Notes: generated from the sequence alone by a model not told the origin. Counted from the stretch's first letter, positions 25,401-40,012 are shown. The stretch: 64,000 nucleotides of DNA from Xiphydria camelus (GCA_963678675.1 OY783196.1:932501-996500), one strand, 5' to 3'. Program-made: numbers and translations.

Positions 25401-28400
25401 CATTTGCGCGGCGGCTCCGCGTGGGCTCGAAAGTTGAATTCACGTCAGCGCGGTGCGAAGTCGATCGTACGGCCGCGGTTGTTTTTTTCCTACGAACCAG
25501 ACTCGTCCAAAGCGCAGTACCCGAGCGTCTCGGACGCGAGTTATCGCCTCGTGGCAATTTACATTTGGCAATGGACGCGCGCACGCGTCCATCCTCTTGC
25601 GAATCGACGATCACCGTTGGAAACGCGCGGACTACGCGTCGCTCTCCCGTCCTACACTCGGGAATTACCGAAGACGCGAGCAACACGACGGGAGGGACGA
25701 CAAAGAGAGTCGTGGGCGTCGATCGCGCCGCACGTCCCTCGCCCTCGGTGTGGTCCGAATAAAGATGATCGCAACCGACGTCCCGCGGGCAATTAATTTT
25801 CTCGTCGCCCGTTGAACCGCGCCTAAAAATCATCAATTCCACGGCGCGCCCCGCGTCCCGAGCGGCGGAGATACGCGGAGTGGCCACCGTGCGATACAGC
25901 GTGGAATATCGGCGGCGCGCGGCAGCGGAAAATTTCGACGCCGCGATCGAACGCGAGAGAAGAGTCCACGCGCGATGCGTCCCTGAGCTCGAGTGTATCG
26001 TTGACGAGGTCAGCTGAGTAGACGAGCCCACAGCTGGGGACGGAAGACAAGATGGCGACCAACAGCTGATCGACTCGACGCACGCGCGAGACGGTCCGAC
26101 TACCGTGCGATGCGCGCGTGCGCCGAACTGTCAAAGCCAGCCGAGCCAGCGGGAGGGGTCGGGCGCTCTCTCGCCGCGCGGGGGACCCCGTCGGGTCTAT
26201 TTCCAGATGCACCGAAAACGGAACGGGTCGGCCGCGCGTACCGTTAATGCTGTCCTAGCGGATCTATGAAAGGCGGCTCTTCATAACGGGTCGACCCTAC
26301 GATCCATCCCTGCGCTCTGAGCCTTGTTCTCGGTGCGACGGAATCCCGTTTCCCGCGGGGGAATCGTCGGGCAAGCAAGAGCGCCGAGAGTCGCGTCGAA
26401 GAAAAAGCTCGGCTCGGGACGAGCGAAGCGGCTGGCCGCAGCGCCTGTTGCGATATTCCTTCGTACGTATCCGTCGGTAGAACGAGAGGTCTGAAAAGTA
26501 GAAGTGGGCGCGTTGTGGCGCGGCGCGGGGAGGTACGAGGGAGTCTGAGGGGAGACAGAGAAGAAGTAGAAGGGAAGAGAGAGAGAGACGGTCGACAACC
26601 GCGCGCTATCCCAGCTGGTGGCGTGCCAGCACTAATCGTCATGATATTGCGGCACGTTTGGAGAGTTCCAACTCGCGTGTCCTTTCACTCGGACCAGGTG
26701 CGACGAAATGCGCGCGGATTCGCCAGGCGGCCGCGCTCGGTGCGCGCACCGCGAAAGCGACGACGGTGTTTTCCGGCGGATCGCCGTATCGAAAGAAATC
26801 GGTCATCGGGAACTCGCGCGCCGTGCACGTTTCGGACCCGTCACGCCGTTTTTGCTCGCCGACGGAACCACGCGCGCGTGCAGCGCCCACGCGATTGGCA
26901 CGAGCGTTCTCGCGGAGCGATTGGCACCGTACACGCTCGAAGAGCGTGCGAGCCCTTCGCGTCGGAAAATTTGTCAAAGGCTACGCGGAGGGGGATAATC
27001 GTTGACGCGGTCGAACGGCTTTTCATCGCCCGATATCCTTCGAGGTGCAAAGGGGGGAGCGTGAATCGACGAACGATAATTTTCCGATTTCTCAGCGAGA
27101 TGCGCGAATTTTCGTTTCCGGCTGACGGGTGGTTACGAGTGTGTGCCTACGCGGCCGCGGGTATACAGCCGCGCGCTCTCTATCGTTCGAGCTCCGGTTG
27201 TGGCCTTACGGTCCGATTAAATCTTGTATAATAATGCCCGCGCGCGATAGAGGCGTTCGCTTGAGCGCGTGGATTGAGTTTCGCGTTAGAGAGCAGTTAC
27301 AAAATGTAACCCAAGGCGGAAAGGAAAGTAGAAAAGGAGAAGCGGAGAGGTGCGCGCCGCGCTGTAAGCCAAGAGAGGATTCGTATTTGACTCGCTTTGC
27401 GTATCGCGCGCGCGAACGTCGCGGGCAGGCCGGGCGGAATCGGGTCGCGCGAGAGCGTCGAATACCGAATGCGTACACTTGATAAAAATAAATTGGTCGA
27501 TCAGATCAAAATCCTGGAGACGATGGTCAAATCTTTTGGTGAAATATGGATCCTCTCTCTCCGTCTTTTCGGTTAAGCTTATCACTTTTTGATTAGAATA
27601 ATTAAAATATTGGGTTCAATCGACCAGTCTTTTAATCGGAAATAATTTTCCGCGATCAAACCCTCCGCGCTCGGATGGAAAACGACCGATATTTCCCAAC
27701 GACTTTCCCTCTCGCTCGGAAAACCGAAACTCCGATTCCCCCGCCGCGCGAGATACGCGAATCAGATCGCGCGTTCGATTCGCTGGCTCGCGGACCGTGA
27801 CGAACGCGCGCGCCTAAGCGTAACACCGAATCGATAAGTGTACCGCGCTTTGGAGGAGGAGAGAGGAAGGGGCGATACGGCCGGTTTTTTTCTCCGTAAA
27901 CGACCTCCACGCGGAAACGGACTTTCGTTTCACTGACCCACCTGAAAAAAATCCCCGAATTTCACGCGTGGAGTGCGCGGGTACGGAGATCGCTACATCG
28001 GCGCAGCACGTATCGGATAGAAATTTCATCGACGGGCGAATCGCGCGCGCGACGTACCTATAACGTGTAAGAACGGCGCTCCCCGCGGCCGGAGGTTGGC
28101 TCGCTCTACTACCGTTAATCCGACAACCGCGTTTGAAAATTACTTTAGAAAGGATCTCGGGGCCGGAGCGATTCGGTCCTCAGCGCCGCAGTACCGTTTT
28201 ACTTTCACGGGCCCCGATAGAACAATTCGCCTCTCGTTTCCCGTCGAGTGCGCGGGGAATGAGAGGTGGGCGGTGCGTGCACGTGGATGGATATACGCGC
28301 GTGTGTGCCCACGCCGAAAGCTCGCTCGTACGCTAAAGCGAGACTATTGGAAGAACGCTATATGTATACGTGTGTATCTGTAGGGCCTGGAAAAATAGAT

Positions 28401-29321
28401 AAAAATTCATTCACACCCCTTGCATGTTTTTCATCCCTCCTGCGAATATTAATCTCGCGCACGACGCAACTTCCGCGGCGGAGAAAAGCGTGATTTTCAT
28501 CGGCCTCGAAAGGCGAGGCCAGTATTTGGCTTCGGATTTATCGCGTCCGTATCGTGATCGCGCTCGGCTTTTCCGCGCGCGTTCAGCGCGTGAAATCCGA
28601 GCGCGTTGCGTAACGCGCGACTACACACGCGTACGCGCTCATACGAATATGTGCGGCGGCGGGCGGTCTCACGACGGAAATCCAACTCCCGTACGGATGT
28701 GTGTACACACACGTATTCCCCGGAAAAGCGCGAGAGATCCTCGGAACGATCGCCGCGGCGCCTCCGGCTCCTCCCCCGCGGCGAGTGAACGCGGAATTCG
28801 CGGCTGGTAATCGTAAACTGAAAACGCCGATACCGCGTCGCTCCATCGGCCGACCTGGTTTCGCGAAGGGTCGCACTGATTCGGGGAAACTGGGTCGACC
28901 GTTCTCCAAGCGACGAAGGGGGTGCGCGAGGGACCCCCGAGAGAGCGTCCGTATATATAGGTACACAGCTATATAGCTGGACCGAAACGGAATATGGGCC
29001 GCGGCGTGCGGAAAACCGCGATTGCGCGTCCGCGTGACTTTTCTTACTCTCGCGCGTTTACGAACAGTGACGTCACCACGGTCAAATGCTAATTCGTAAT
29101 AGCGGTAAAGTGGGTATACTGCGGGAAACGGCTTATTTCCGATCCGTTCGGTAATTAACCTTTCCGGGAAAGGTGCGGGACTGCAGCGCCTGTTCGCCGA
29201 AATATACCGCCCGCCTGATGGCGAGATTAACCCTAGATTAGCGAGGTACGCAGACCGCGCGATGATACCGAGCGCTAAGACCCGATATTCAGAATTCCGT
29301 CTGTCGTAAGACGGAACAATT

Positions 29322-29481
29322 ACACTGAGAAAAATAATTTGCCGATCCAAATGACCGTCGACGTGAATGGCGCCAAAAACATATTTATTTAAGACTGGTG
29401 TATGTATGTTCATTGAATGTAACGAATCTACGTTTGATTCGCATTTGATTGCTTGGATCGGTGAATTATTTTTCTCGGTGT
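29322..29481. mobile_element. MITE with ACACTGAGAAAAATAATT ends (160 bp)
   Basis: The left terminus ACACTGAGAAAAATAATT pairs with AATTATTTTTCTCGGTGT at the right end. The match extends inward through GCCGATCCAA and TTGGATCGGT with few mismatches. There is no ORF and no clear target duplication. Confidence 0.75.
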
Positions 29482-29585
29482 AACCGTGTCGTCGATTTCA
29501 AGCGACCGTTGATATTTTCATCTCCCGGTGTAGCGAGACTGTCCGCGGAACGTCGTGGAATATTTAATATCGTTGTAGAAGTGCG

Positions 29586-29705
29586 TGCGGTTCCGGGTAT
29601 TTAGGCGAGCGTATCGGGTGATTGCGTAGTGCGTGGCAGGGCGTCTGCGATTCCGGGTATTTAGGCGAAGGTATCGGGTGATTGCGTAGTGCGTGGCAGG
29701 GCGTA
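29586..29705 (+). repeat. Tandem duplication of a 60-base unit
   Basis: Two copies, 29586-29645 and 29646-29705, differ at only a few positions. The unit contains TTCCGGGTATTTAGGCGA and GGTGATTGCGTAGTGCGTGG. It is not part of a recognised gene. Confidence 0.9.
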
Positions 29706-30174
29706 AGGATGTGGAATGAAACAAAGGCGTGATTGAGAATTGGTAAGAGTGAACGAGAGGCATTGTATGGTTTAGAGGGAGTCAGATGAGCGAAGCAGGA
29801 AACGAGCAGGCAGTCTTAAACGGAGAACGGTCGAGTATAGTTCGAAGTGTCGCAAAATCGGAATGATCCTACATCGTTTTTCTCCCGCCGATGTGTGTAC
29901 GCGTCCGACGAATTATTTTTACTCTCAACGCGACGCACGATCTCATTATCATCCGCGCGACGACGCGCTTTCGCGAACGACGAGCGAGGGTGAATCGTCC
30001 CGCGCGTCTGTTAACGAGGGACGACCGAGATCGAATTTTCCGCCGAACTGGAACCACGCGCGCGGCGGTCTACTATCTCCCTCTCTATCACCTTCAACCT
30101 GTACTGGCGGTCCCCGTCTCCAATGACTCGACTGCGACAGTCTAGGAGAGGTGGGTTGCGGTTTTTTCTCGACT

Positions 30175-30188
30175 CCCCCCCCCCCCCC
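30175..30188 (+). repeat. Poly-C run
   Basis: Fourteen consecutive C bases in GC-rich noncoding DNA. Confidence 0.9.
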
Positions 30189-30825
30189 TGTATGCGACCC
30201 GCGGCCGCCTCGGCGAGGAGCACCGCGGAAGCGTCAATCGAACTTTCGAATTCCCCGCGTGGCTCGAACCACGCGACGCCCTTTCCCGCGAAGACGAAAA
30301 TTCCCGACGACGAAATACACGAGGGAGGAGCGAGGAGAGCGGCGGGGGATGAGGGTGGCGCCTCTCAAAGGGGTAACGAGGCCGGTGGGTGGAAAGTGGT
30401 CGGGGATCTGGGTTACCTGCATATTATGCAACCAATACCAGCGTAATTTCTCTCGCGCCGACAGTCACGCGCGCGAAGCGAAGTCGCGTGCGCTTTCGCC
30501 GCGCGTGCGGTTTCCATCGCCGAACGTCTCGAAGGGTGCGGATCCTTTCGAAAGGGAGTTCGACGATGGGGAGAGGGGAGATAAATCGTCCGTACACATC
30601 GATCAAACGGATATAATTCTCCCGGATCTGCCTATTTATAAATCCGAAGGACGACGCCGTCCAAATTTAACGAGCCTTTCCCCGTGTTTTACACGACGTC
30701 TCCTTTTTATCCGGGCCTGCGCGCGATTGATTACCGAAAGGTGGTCTCGCTCGATCGGCCGATCAAGGGGTGATGGAGGAGGAGGAGGAAGAGGAGGGAC
30801 GCGGTTCCGACGTTTCCGAATCTGG

Positions 30826-31195
30826 TTGCCCGGATAAATAAATGTACGTAAATTGTACTGTAAATTTAAGTAGTATTGGCTCATCGGATATATCAAGATT
30901 GTGCATTTTATGAGTCGTTGCTAAACAAGCATATTTATGTCATCTGATGATTTCGAACTGATACAAGTAAAATGCTAAATATTTATTCAAAATATGCACA
31001 ATTTTTCGTTGATACGTTAAATATTGCGATTCATCTGAATCGCATTATAATGTATTATATATTTAATAATTGTTTCAAGAACGATTATTTTTCTAAACTC
31101 ATGCGGTAGAATAAACGTAGACTTTAAAACGATCAATTTTTGAAGTTCATACGATCGTCGTGACGATCATATACAAGTCTATCTGGAGCTGTACA
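30826..31195 (+). repeat. AT-rich duplicated module, copy A
   Basis: It aligns along its length with 31802-32145 in the same orientation. Shared landmarks in order are CCCGGATA, AAGCATATTTATGT, TGATTTC, ATTTATTCA, TTTAATAATT, AATAAACGT-GACTTTA and CGTCGTGAC-ATCATA. Divergence is substantial, roughly three quarters identical by eye. There is no conserved open frame. Confidence 0.75.
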
Positions 31196-31801
31196 GCTTC
31201 GAAGCGCGCGTCTCTGGCGCGCCGCGACGTCTTGGCAGCTGAGAGGGAAGAAGAAGCGTTTATTATGCTCTAGGGAGGGAGGGAGGGAGAGAGAGAGAAA
31301 GAGGCTAGACGAGGCGTTTCGTAACGACGTGTCCGCGGAGATTGCATCCACGAGCCCTTCGCGTGGGATCTCTCGTTTCGATTGCGCGAAGTTCCCCTCG
31401 CGCTTCGAGAACGACCTTTACAACTGTACAGTAGCATCGCCCGCGTCGCCGCCCGTCCAGGTGTCGCATCACGCGCGTTATCTCTCGGACGGCGGCGCGT
31501 ACAGGTGCTTCCGCGGCGGACGGACACGCCGAGACCGACGCGAGAGCGCTGGACGTTGAACCGAACGGTTTTAGACGCGGGCCGGGAGAAGAAAAAAACT
31601 CAAGGTCCGCCGCGCGGGGAGTATGACCCCGCGGCGAACGGTTGAACTCGAGTCACGGTGCGGAATTTGGCGGAGGGACCCCGAAATCGCGCGATACCGT
31701 GCGAGGGAGAGCGGTTGGCTGTATAAGATCGCGGGTTCTCCTCGCCTTTCGCGCCGCGGGAAGAGCGCGATTTCCCGGAGGTTAGGTGCTATATAGCGAG
31801 C

Positions 31802-32145
31802 TACCCGGATAGACAAATATACGTGGATCGTACAGCAACTCTGGACAGACCATTACCTCGTTAAAAGTTGCGCGCTTTAGATGAGTCATGTTTAAGCAAG
31901 CATATTTATGTTATTAAATGATTTCAAGCTAATACGAATAAAACGCTAGACATTTATTCAATATATTGCTACGATAGATACAGCGATTAATTTGAATCAC
32001 ATTATGATACAAATTTAATAATTTTCTGAACAACAATTTTTCTTCGAATCTCATGCAGAAAAATAAACGTGGACTTTAGAACGATCGATTATTACCGCAG
32101 TTCGTACGAGCGTCGTGACTATCATAAACACAAGTCCTATCCAGG
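31802..32145 (+). repeat. AT-rich duplicated module, copy B
   Basis: This is the downstream partner of 30826-31195, offset by about 976 bases. Both copies are AT-rich islands bounded by GC-rich sequence that does not align. An old transposon pair or a duplicated regulatory module are both possible. Confidence 0.75.
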
Positions 32146-33842
32146 TGCTCGCGCAGAAGGAACGGGAAGACGGCGAAACGCACTTTTCTCGACCGCGAGA
32201 GCGATCGATGCGCGCGAAGAAAACTAAGTTGCACGGGACAAGCCGCGTCGCGTTGCGCGAGCCGTTTCTCGATTCGTCGAATATATACCTACCACGGCGC
32301 GTCGTAACGCGGAAGAACCGCGTTCTAGCCGGCGGACACGCGGCGCGTCCGTTGAGTTAAATTTGCGAATCGGCCTTGGTGTACGTCCACCGCGTGCCCG
32401 CACTTAAACGCGCACGTATACATGCAGAGGCAGCTCGATGGACGCGGTAAAGGTACGTACGTCCCGCGATAGAAGCACGCGCGTATATCCGTGCGTATAC
32501 GTCGACGTAACCGATGCGCTATCCATGCCCTCGCGTTACGAAAGGCCCGCCGTGGTTGTGTGCATGTCGGTGCGCGAGGAGCGATTAATTGCGCGAGACC
32601 GCGGTCGCGAAGGGAGAAGCAAGCAAGAAGGTCCAGGTGGTCGCGATAGGTGAGGATCTTTCGAACTGACGCGAGGGAAGTACCGCGACGGACTTCCAGG
32701 AACGAACGAATCGCTGGCTGTATACCAAAGAAGTAGATGCACGCGTGAAAAATGTCACTCATGTGCATAATAAATCGAGTCTCTCAAATTCGAATACCAA
32801 TTATAATATAAATGATACTTTCGTTATAAATATAATGTTTTTTTAGCGAAGATGATGTCGTAGGTATATTATACATAATTTTTCATATTGCACGGAACAC
32901 ATCTATATCATCAGAAAATTTAAACCATGTAAATGCAACGTATATGCATCTAAAGGCTAAAAAGTTTCACGGCGACGATACCCCCGCGTTGGCAACGGCC
33001 GAATACGGTTTTATTTTCGTACGGACGGACGCGTGCGTTGCGGATCGGCGCTCGAAAAATGCCCGACGATATAGTGTCGCGCGCGCGGGTCGCGTGATGT
33101 ATCGATTAGAAATTACCGCAAAGCGCGTTGCCAATGTCGGCTGATGCAAGTTCTTTTTTCGCTCACGTTCGAGCGTAAGTATAACTCGCGCAAGGACTGC
33201 TCGTTGACCGTGTCGGGGTAATTGGAAAAATTGGGTCTACGAGATTCGATTAATTATTCGTTCGATCGGATCGATAGTCGCAAGGCGACGGGGGTGATAC
33301 GCGGCGTAACTCCTTCCGCGCTACCGATAGAGGCTGCGGATGAATAAAATTGGGACGATTCGATCCGGGCGGGGTTCGACGACCGCCTCGCCGCGAGTCT
33401 GTGATGACATCGTGCGAGCGGAGGTGACGAGGCGAGATGAAACGAGTGACCACGCATGGGGCGCGTCGGGGAAGAAGTGGCGAAAGAAATGACGGTGACT
33501 CGGGAGTGAATGAAAATGAATCAGAGGATCAGTGCAACGCTAACGAGCTCGAATTTTCCTCGAAAGCGGGAAAGAGTTAAGAAGGTATAAGAAATTCGAT
33601 AGAGAGTAAGGAAAATAAATATATGGAAAGAGAAAGATACGTAAAAAGAGCGACGGGATGGAGAGGGATTTGGAAAACATCAGAAGCAGTTGTATGTAGC
33701 GAATATAATACCTTCGAATCTCTGTTGAAGAAATGTTTCAGTAAAGAAATGCACAAAATACGTCGCAAATAATTTATCGATTCGGATAATTGACAATACC
33801 GTTCGATCGTACCGATTACCACTGTTCAAGAAGCGAACCCCC

Positions 33843-34075
33843 TGCACAGAGAGAACAATTTATTTATATTTAATAAACCTATACTTACCTGAATATGGCA
33901 AAATATACATTTCGTTTCGAAACGAACAGATAGTCATTAACTATTACTGATAACTATTTCGAATCGAATAAATATTCTAATAATTAATAAATATTTTCTT
34001 CTCCCAAAGAAATATTTATTTCCCCATATTCGAGCACGCGTTTTTTAACTACAAATAAATCGTTCTCTCAGCGCA
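33843..34075. mobile_element. AT-rich inverted-repeat element (MITE-like)
   Basis: The left end TGCACAGAGAGAACAATTTATTT and the right end AAATAAATCGTTCTCTCAGCGCA are reverse complements with few mismatches. The interior is AT-rich with no ORF. Confidence 0.6.
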
Positions 34076-37000
34076 GTACGACTCTCGATAAAAACGATGA
34101 AGTTGCGCCTCCGCGCACAAGTGTCTGTGAAAAGAGCGAGTTCCAAAAAAAAAAGACGAGACCCCTACGATGAATGAAAGTCCGCGAAGGTACCCCCCTC
34201 CTCCTCCTCCCCTCTTTTTCGCGCGCGCAGTGCACATCCACGTGGTTGCGAAAGGCGTTGCAATATCGCGCTGGACGGTCGCGCGTACGGGGCGAAGAAA
34301 TCGCGAATCTTCGAACCGTGAACGCGATGACGTTGCGAGTTCGCGCTCGTTACTTCAAGGTCGAAAGTGCGATAGATAATTTTTTCTGTTTAAAACGTTC
34401 GCCCGGTAATCGGCGCACGCTGCGGACGGTGGACAGCGATAGCCGTAAACACCCTCCTCACGCGCGCGCGCCGAGAAGTTCGAACGGCTGCCGTGAGCGT
34501 GTGTGCATCGCCGTCGCGATTTAAATGTCCACGGGTGTGTAAACCATATGAGGCTAACTTACTCGTCAGGAGAGAAACTCCAATCGCTATTATCTCACAA
34601 GCTATGAGCTTCAGGCTCATATTTGTGTAATACCTTTTTGACGATTACGTTTCAATCTACAATAGTCATATCGATACAGGCCAAACATTCAAAAATAACG
34701 CGATAACAGTGATTCGAGTTTCTTTCCTGGCGAGTAAGTTTAGCTTGATGTCGTATAGGTGTGCCGACTTCTCGGTACCTATACGTGCATGCACCGCAAC
34801 GATATGTAGGTCAACTCATTTACACGGTCGCACCATGTTCGGCCGGAGTGCGCGAGCTTCGCCTCGCGCGGAGCGGTCGCAGCGAGTGTTCGGAAATGCG
34901 AAAGAAACGAAAATACCTGCGAACGTGCGCTCAGGTCTGCCGTGTGCCCGCAGTGCTCGATCGACGGGCGAAGGTTGCGAGAACGGCGAAACGATTTCGC
35001 GACCCGCGAGGATCGTTACATGTTCGCGAGACCCGAGACGTTGCGCGGCGAGTAGAGCTCGCACGTGTCGGCGAACGGGGGGCACCCGTTCTCGTGCGCG
35101 TGACGCGGATGGAACGGCAAAGTACGCAGTTTCTTGTTCGAAGCTCGGGCGCGCGTGGAGGCGACCCGAGAATAGGTTGCGAATTGGTAACGCGTTGCTG
35201 TACGCGTACGACCGGCACCCGTTGTCTCCACGACGGACTTGCTCCCCCGTACGGTTTTGCACGTGTCGTGAATCACCCCGTAGCGAGAGTTTGCACCGCA
35301 GTGCGCAATGTATCAGCGATGAAGGGTATCCAGTTTCGAAGTTCAGCACGACAACGAGGTGTTGCGATTACGGAGCACATACACGGTGGACGTGTCGTCA
35401 AACGCGGCTGGTCGTGATACGTAGTGGAGAAAAAAAAAAGGAGACAGTCGAGCCCCCTCATTATGAAACGCTCAGTCGAACCACGATGACGAATTTATCT
35501 CGCGGTGCCCCGTGACGGACGCCGTAACCGGGGCATCGCGGGATCAGCAATATGGTGTGCGCGATGCAGGTGGAATAATAATGGTGTCCGATTGTACCGC
35601 ATACGTGTATACGTATCTCGGAAAATTACACGCGTCGTTCTCGCGTGTCGCACGAACGCGCGACAACGCGATCCGGAAGCGTTTCGAGGCGACCCGAGAG
35701 GGGAGACGGCGCGTCGATAATATATTCCGTGGCGCACAAACGTAATCGAGCCTGCGGGAAGAAAGAACTCACCGATTCTGAATATCACTCGAGACAGCGC
35801 GACCCACCGAGCCTGGAGTCGATTCCGTGTGTCAAATGATCCGGTAGGGCCCCATGGTGATCCGAACTGTCAACGCACTCTTGGATTTCGTCCTGCCCCT
35901 TCTCGATCCTGCCACTTCACTGTGATTCTTACACCGCGGTGCAATTATCGCAAGACTCGGACGGGAGCGAGACACGACGAGACGCTCTCAAAGACCTACG
36001 ACCAGACCGAAGGTCTGTTGCCAACTGAGCTCGCGGTGACAGCTCGCAGTGAGCCATCATGGCGGCCAATCTGGTAAACACGAAAAAACTGGCGCCACCT
36101 GCTTTCGCCGTATTGCTTTCCGCTGGGCGCTCGGGAAATCGTATTGACGTTCTAACGGCTCGATAAAATTAATGAAATAAATATTTATCGATGGAGCGCG
36201 TCGTGTTTCGACCGTTATTGGCGGATGTTTTTTTTTGATCGATCGGATCGCAAGGAAAAGTACATCAATCGCGAGAGATGCGAGACTCCCTTCGCGATCG
36301 ACGCTGATGTATTATTATTTGTGATAAATTGCCGAAATAAGGCTGCCCGACGGGCGATTGATAAAAAATGAAGAATACATATTACATTCTATAATTTGTC
36401 GATGAATGTTTATACGAAACATACATATTTACGAATAAATCGCGTCGTTGCTCGGAAGATGTTGGTTCGCTCTACGAGTGAATGGTATTTGAATGGCCAC
36501 CACGTAGAATGTTTAGTCCCGAATGTTGGCACCGCTGTTAATCATATGGCAGTCAGCTGTACTTCTCGCTCTTCCATTGGCTGCTGCACCCTTGAAATTC
36601 TAACAACGTATGTGTGCCTGTGTGTGTATAGCATGCCTAGATTAGGTATATCGCTTGTCTCTCACTCCCTAATCGAATATATGTCGTAATCCTGTATGAA
36701 TCAAATAGAGAGCAGATGCAAAATCCATATATTATGTACTAATTCTCGATTAGAAATGGGAAATATAACGGGTGAAAGGAGGAAGAGAGATAATATCGGA
36801 CTGTATATATAAGTAATTTAACACATAATTGTTTACAGGGTATTCCTGTACTTTGTCAATGCTGATAGATTAACTTAGGGCCATTTTGAATAGCTAGAAT
36901 AGGATATACGTGCGATCAAACGATCGAGCCTTTCGATGCCTTTGGAAAATACAATTTGGCATCTTCTAACAAAATACACTATTCAAATTATTACTAAATA

Positions 37001-37316
37001 AATTGCGTTGACATTTTGCACTCTGCCTATCTTACATTACACTCCTAGACATCGTAAAAAGCCTATCCTCCCAATACACGCGTATAAATAATTATTTTCT
37101 AGAAAACCAAGTTGATGCATAAATTTTGTAAAATGTGTTACATTGTGATCGTTTTATTTACAAAATAGAAACATCGCCCATAGGGCCGCCGGTGTAGCTG
37201 TTTGAGGCAGATATTAAATAAAGCCTAAAGATTTCTCAGATTGGCCGTGACAATTATTTGATAAACAGAATATTATGCGCTCGAATTACAGATTTCCAGC
37301 ATTTCGAATACACGGG

Positions 37317-37574
<258 letters not shown>

Positions 37575-38624
37575 TTATGCATTGCCAAAGTGCGAAGAGA
37601 AGCACTGTTTCCTCTTTTTTTAGAGGTTAGGTTTTAGAGTAAAATTAACAAGACTCGAACGAGACGTCGGATATTTGAAGTCAGGGAGATTAAGTAGAAA
37701 GAAGGTTAGAGAAAAATTGTGAAAAAATAAAAAGGATGAGCGTATAGTTTAACTAGCAATAATACACTTGAGACCTGACTAACCAAACTTCATTACAAGC
37801 AGACAAATCAATGTTCACGAAAGATTACTAACTACATTTATTGTTACACTCTTGTATCATGATTCGATAATTACGTGTGTCATATTAAAATGAATAAAGT
37901 GACCAAATCTGTCTTCTACAATCTGATTTACAGTCGTTTAACCACATGTTCATTTTTTCCGTGCGTTTTTATGAAGTTTCAATTAAAAACCTTATAAAGA
38001 AGGATATAGGTGTGTGTGTGTGTGTGTGCGTGTACCTGCTATGAAATGAATTGCAGTGAAATAAGGTGTGATTAAAATAGATTAAATTTACCTGTAAGTA
38101 CTTTAAAAATTAGCAAAAATTGCTTCGACAAGCAATGAAATGCTGACAGCCTATCCGTCGGCTACAGAACCAAACAGAACACTGCAGAAATCGTCAGAAA
38201 TTTTTGTAAGGTACTGAAAGTGTAACGTATTGCCACCTGGTGGTAGCTCAGAAATTAACACGAATAATTTTTCCAATAACCATTTATCGGATGCCCGCTG
38301 TCATCTTTTCGCAATAAAAAATATAATAAAACGAGTTGCCACAGAACTGTTCAAGTTTATCAAATGTTTCATTCGACCTATTATCTAGGCTTGCCTATAT
38401 CAGCAAAATTTGTATAGCTTAACGCATAGGATAAAACGTCTATAACGTATCAGAAATAATCAGGAACTCTGTAGTAAAATGTGAAAACGGATACACGTAT
38501 TCCTAGAACAGCACGAAGGTGACATAATTATTCTAATTTCGTTTTTTTATCACTTTAGCAATCGACAGCTGGAAATAATTGTCGTTTCGCCATCTTGCGG
38601 AAAATACACGAAACTGTAATCTTA

Positions 38625-38776
38625 GGGTCTGTGCGGAATGACAGGAATGGGGGAGCAGCGCTTTCCACCAATCCCGTCACTGCTTTAGCGAGCCATGTAC
38701 TCTAAAGCAGTGACGGGATAGGTCAAAAACCTTGCTGTGTTCCCTACTCCTCATACCTGCCACTGTGCATAAACCC
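38625..38776. mobile_element. PIF/Harbinger-like MITE in the TMA7/DHFR promoter region (152 bp)
   Basis: The ends GGGTCTGTGCGG and, reversed, GGGTTTATGCACAG form terminal inverted repeats extending through GACAGGAATGGGGGAG. The core has a perfect stem, TCCCGTCACTGCTTTA with TAAAGCAGTGACGGGA. TTA flanks both ends (38622-38624 and 38777-38779), the 3-bp target duplication typical of PIF/Harbinger. The element sits 121 bases upstream of the DHFR start codon. Confidence 0.8.
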
Positions 38777-38897
38777 TTATCCGTCTAGTCAATCGGAGCA
38801 TTTTCCCTCCAATCGTGGGTGTCGTGAATTTTAAATCGGTTTCAGCGAGCCGAAAAGACAGTTATACTCGTCGTTTAAATCAATTATCACTGAAAGA

Positions 38898-39799
<902 letters not shown>

Positions 39800-39871
39800 T
39801 TGATCATAAATGCATTCCCTTTACAAGATCGATGTACAAATCACGTATAAAACATGTTTATATTTCTTCCG

Positions 39872-39885
39872 AATAAAATTTTATT
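39872..39885. terminator. Palindromic polyadenylation signal shared by DHFR (+) and HINT (-)
   Basis: The sequence AATAAAATTTTATT reads AATAAA on both strands. It is 72 bases past the DHFR stop and about 127 bases past the HINT stop, so the two 3' ends would overlap. HINT has a second candidate hexamer closer to its stop, near 39930. Confidence 0.7.
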
Positions 39886-40012
39886 GCAACACAAAAAATA
39901 ACGCAAGAAGAAAATTAGCGAGCAGCGTTTTATTGCGTTATAACAAAACTATTACATCGCTCAAGTTGACGGTCAAAAATATTTCAGCACGGAAGGTGTA
40001 ATAGGTTAAGAA

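Larger units (their letters stand above)
19476..37150. other. CpG-rich 17.7-kb stretch without a supported gene
   Basis: Apart from the atos 5' UTR exon(s) and promoter, which should lie near its left end, I see no exon with family homology or phased splice sites. Long open frames (for example 345 codons at 20473-21510) are Arg/Ala/Pro-rich by-products of GC-rich, CG-dense sequence and occur in several frames at once. The stretch alternates GC-rich blocks with AT-rich islands that correspond to MITEs and duplicated modules, listed separately. TMA7 ends at its right edge. Confidence 0.5.

Noticed and set aside
33880..33893. U1-like ATACTTACCTG string
   Set aside because: Only the first 11 bases match U1 snRNA; the following sequence is AT-rich MITE DNA.
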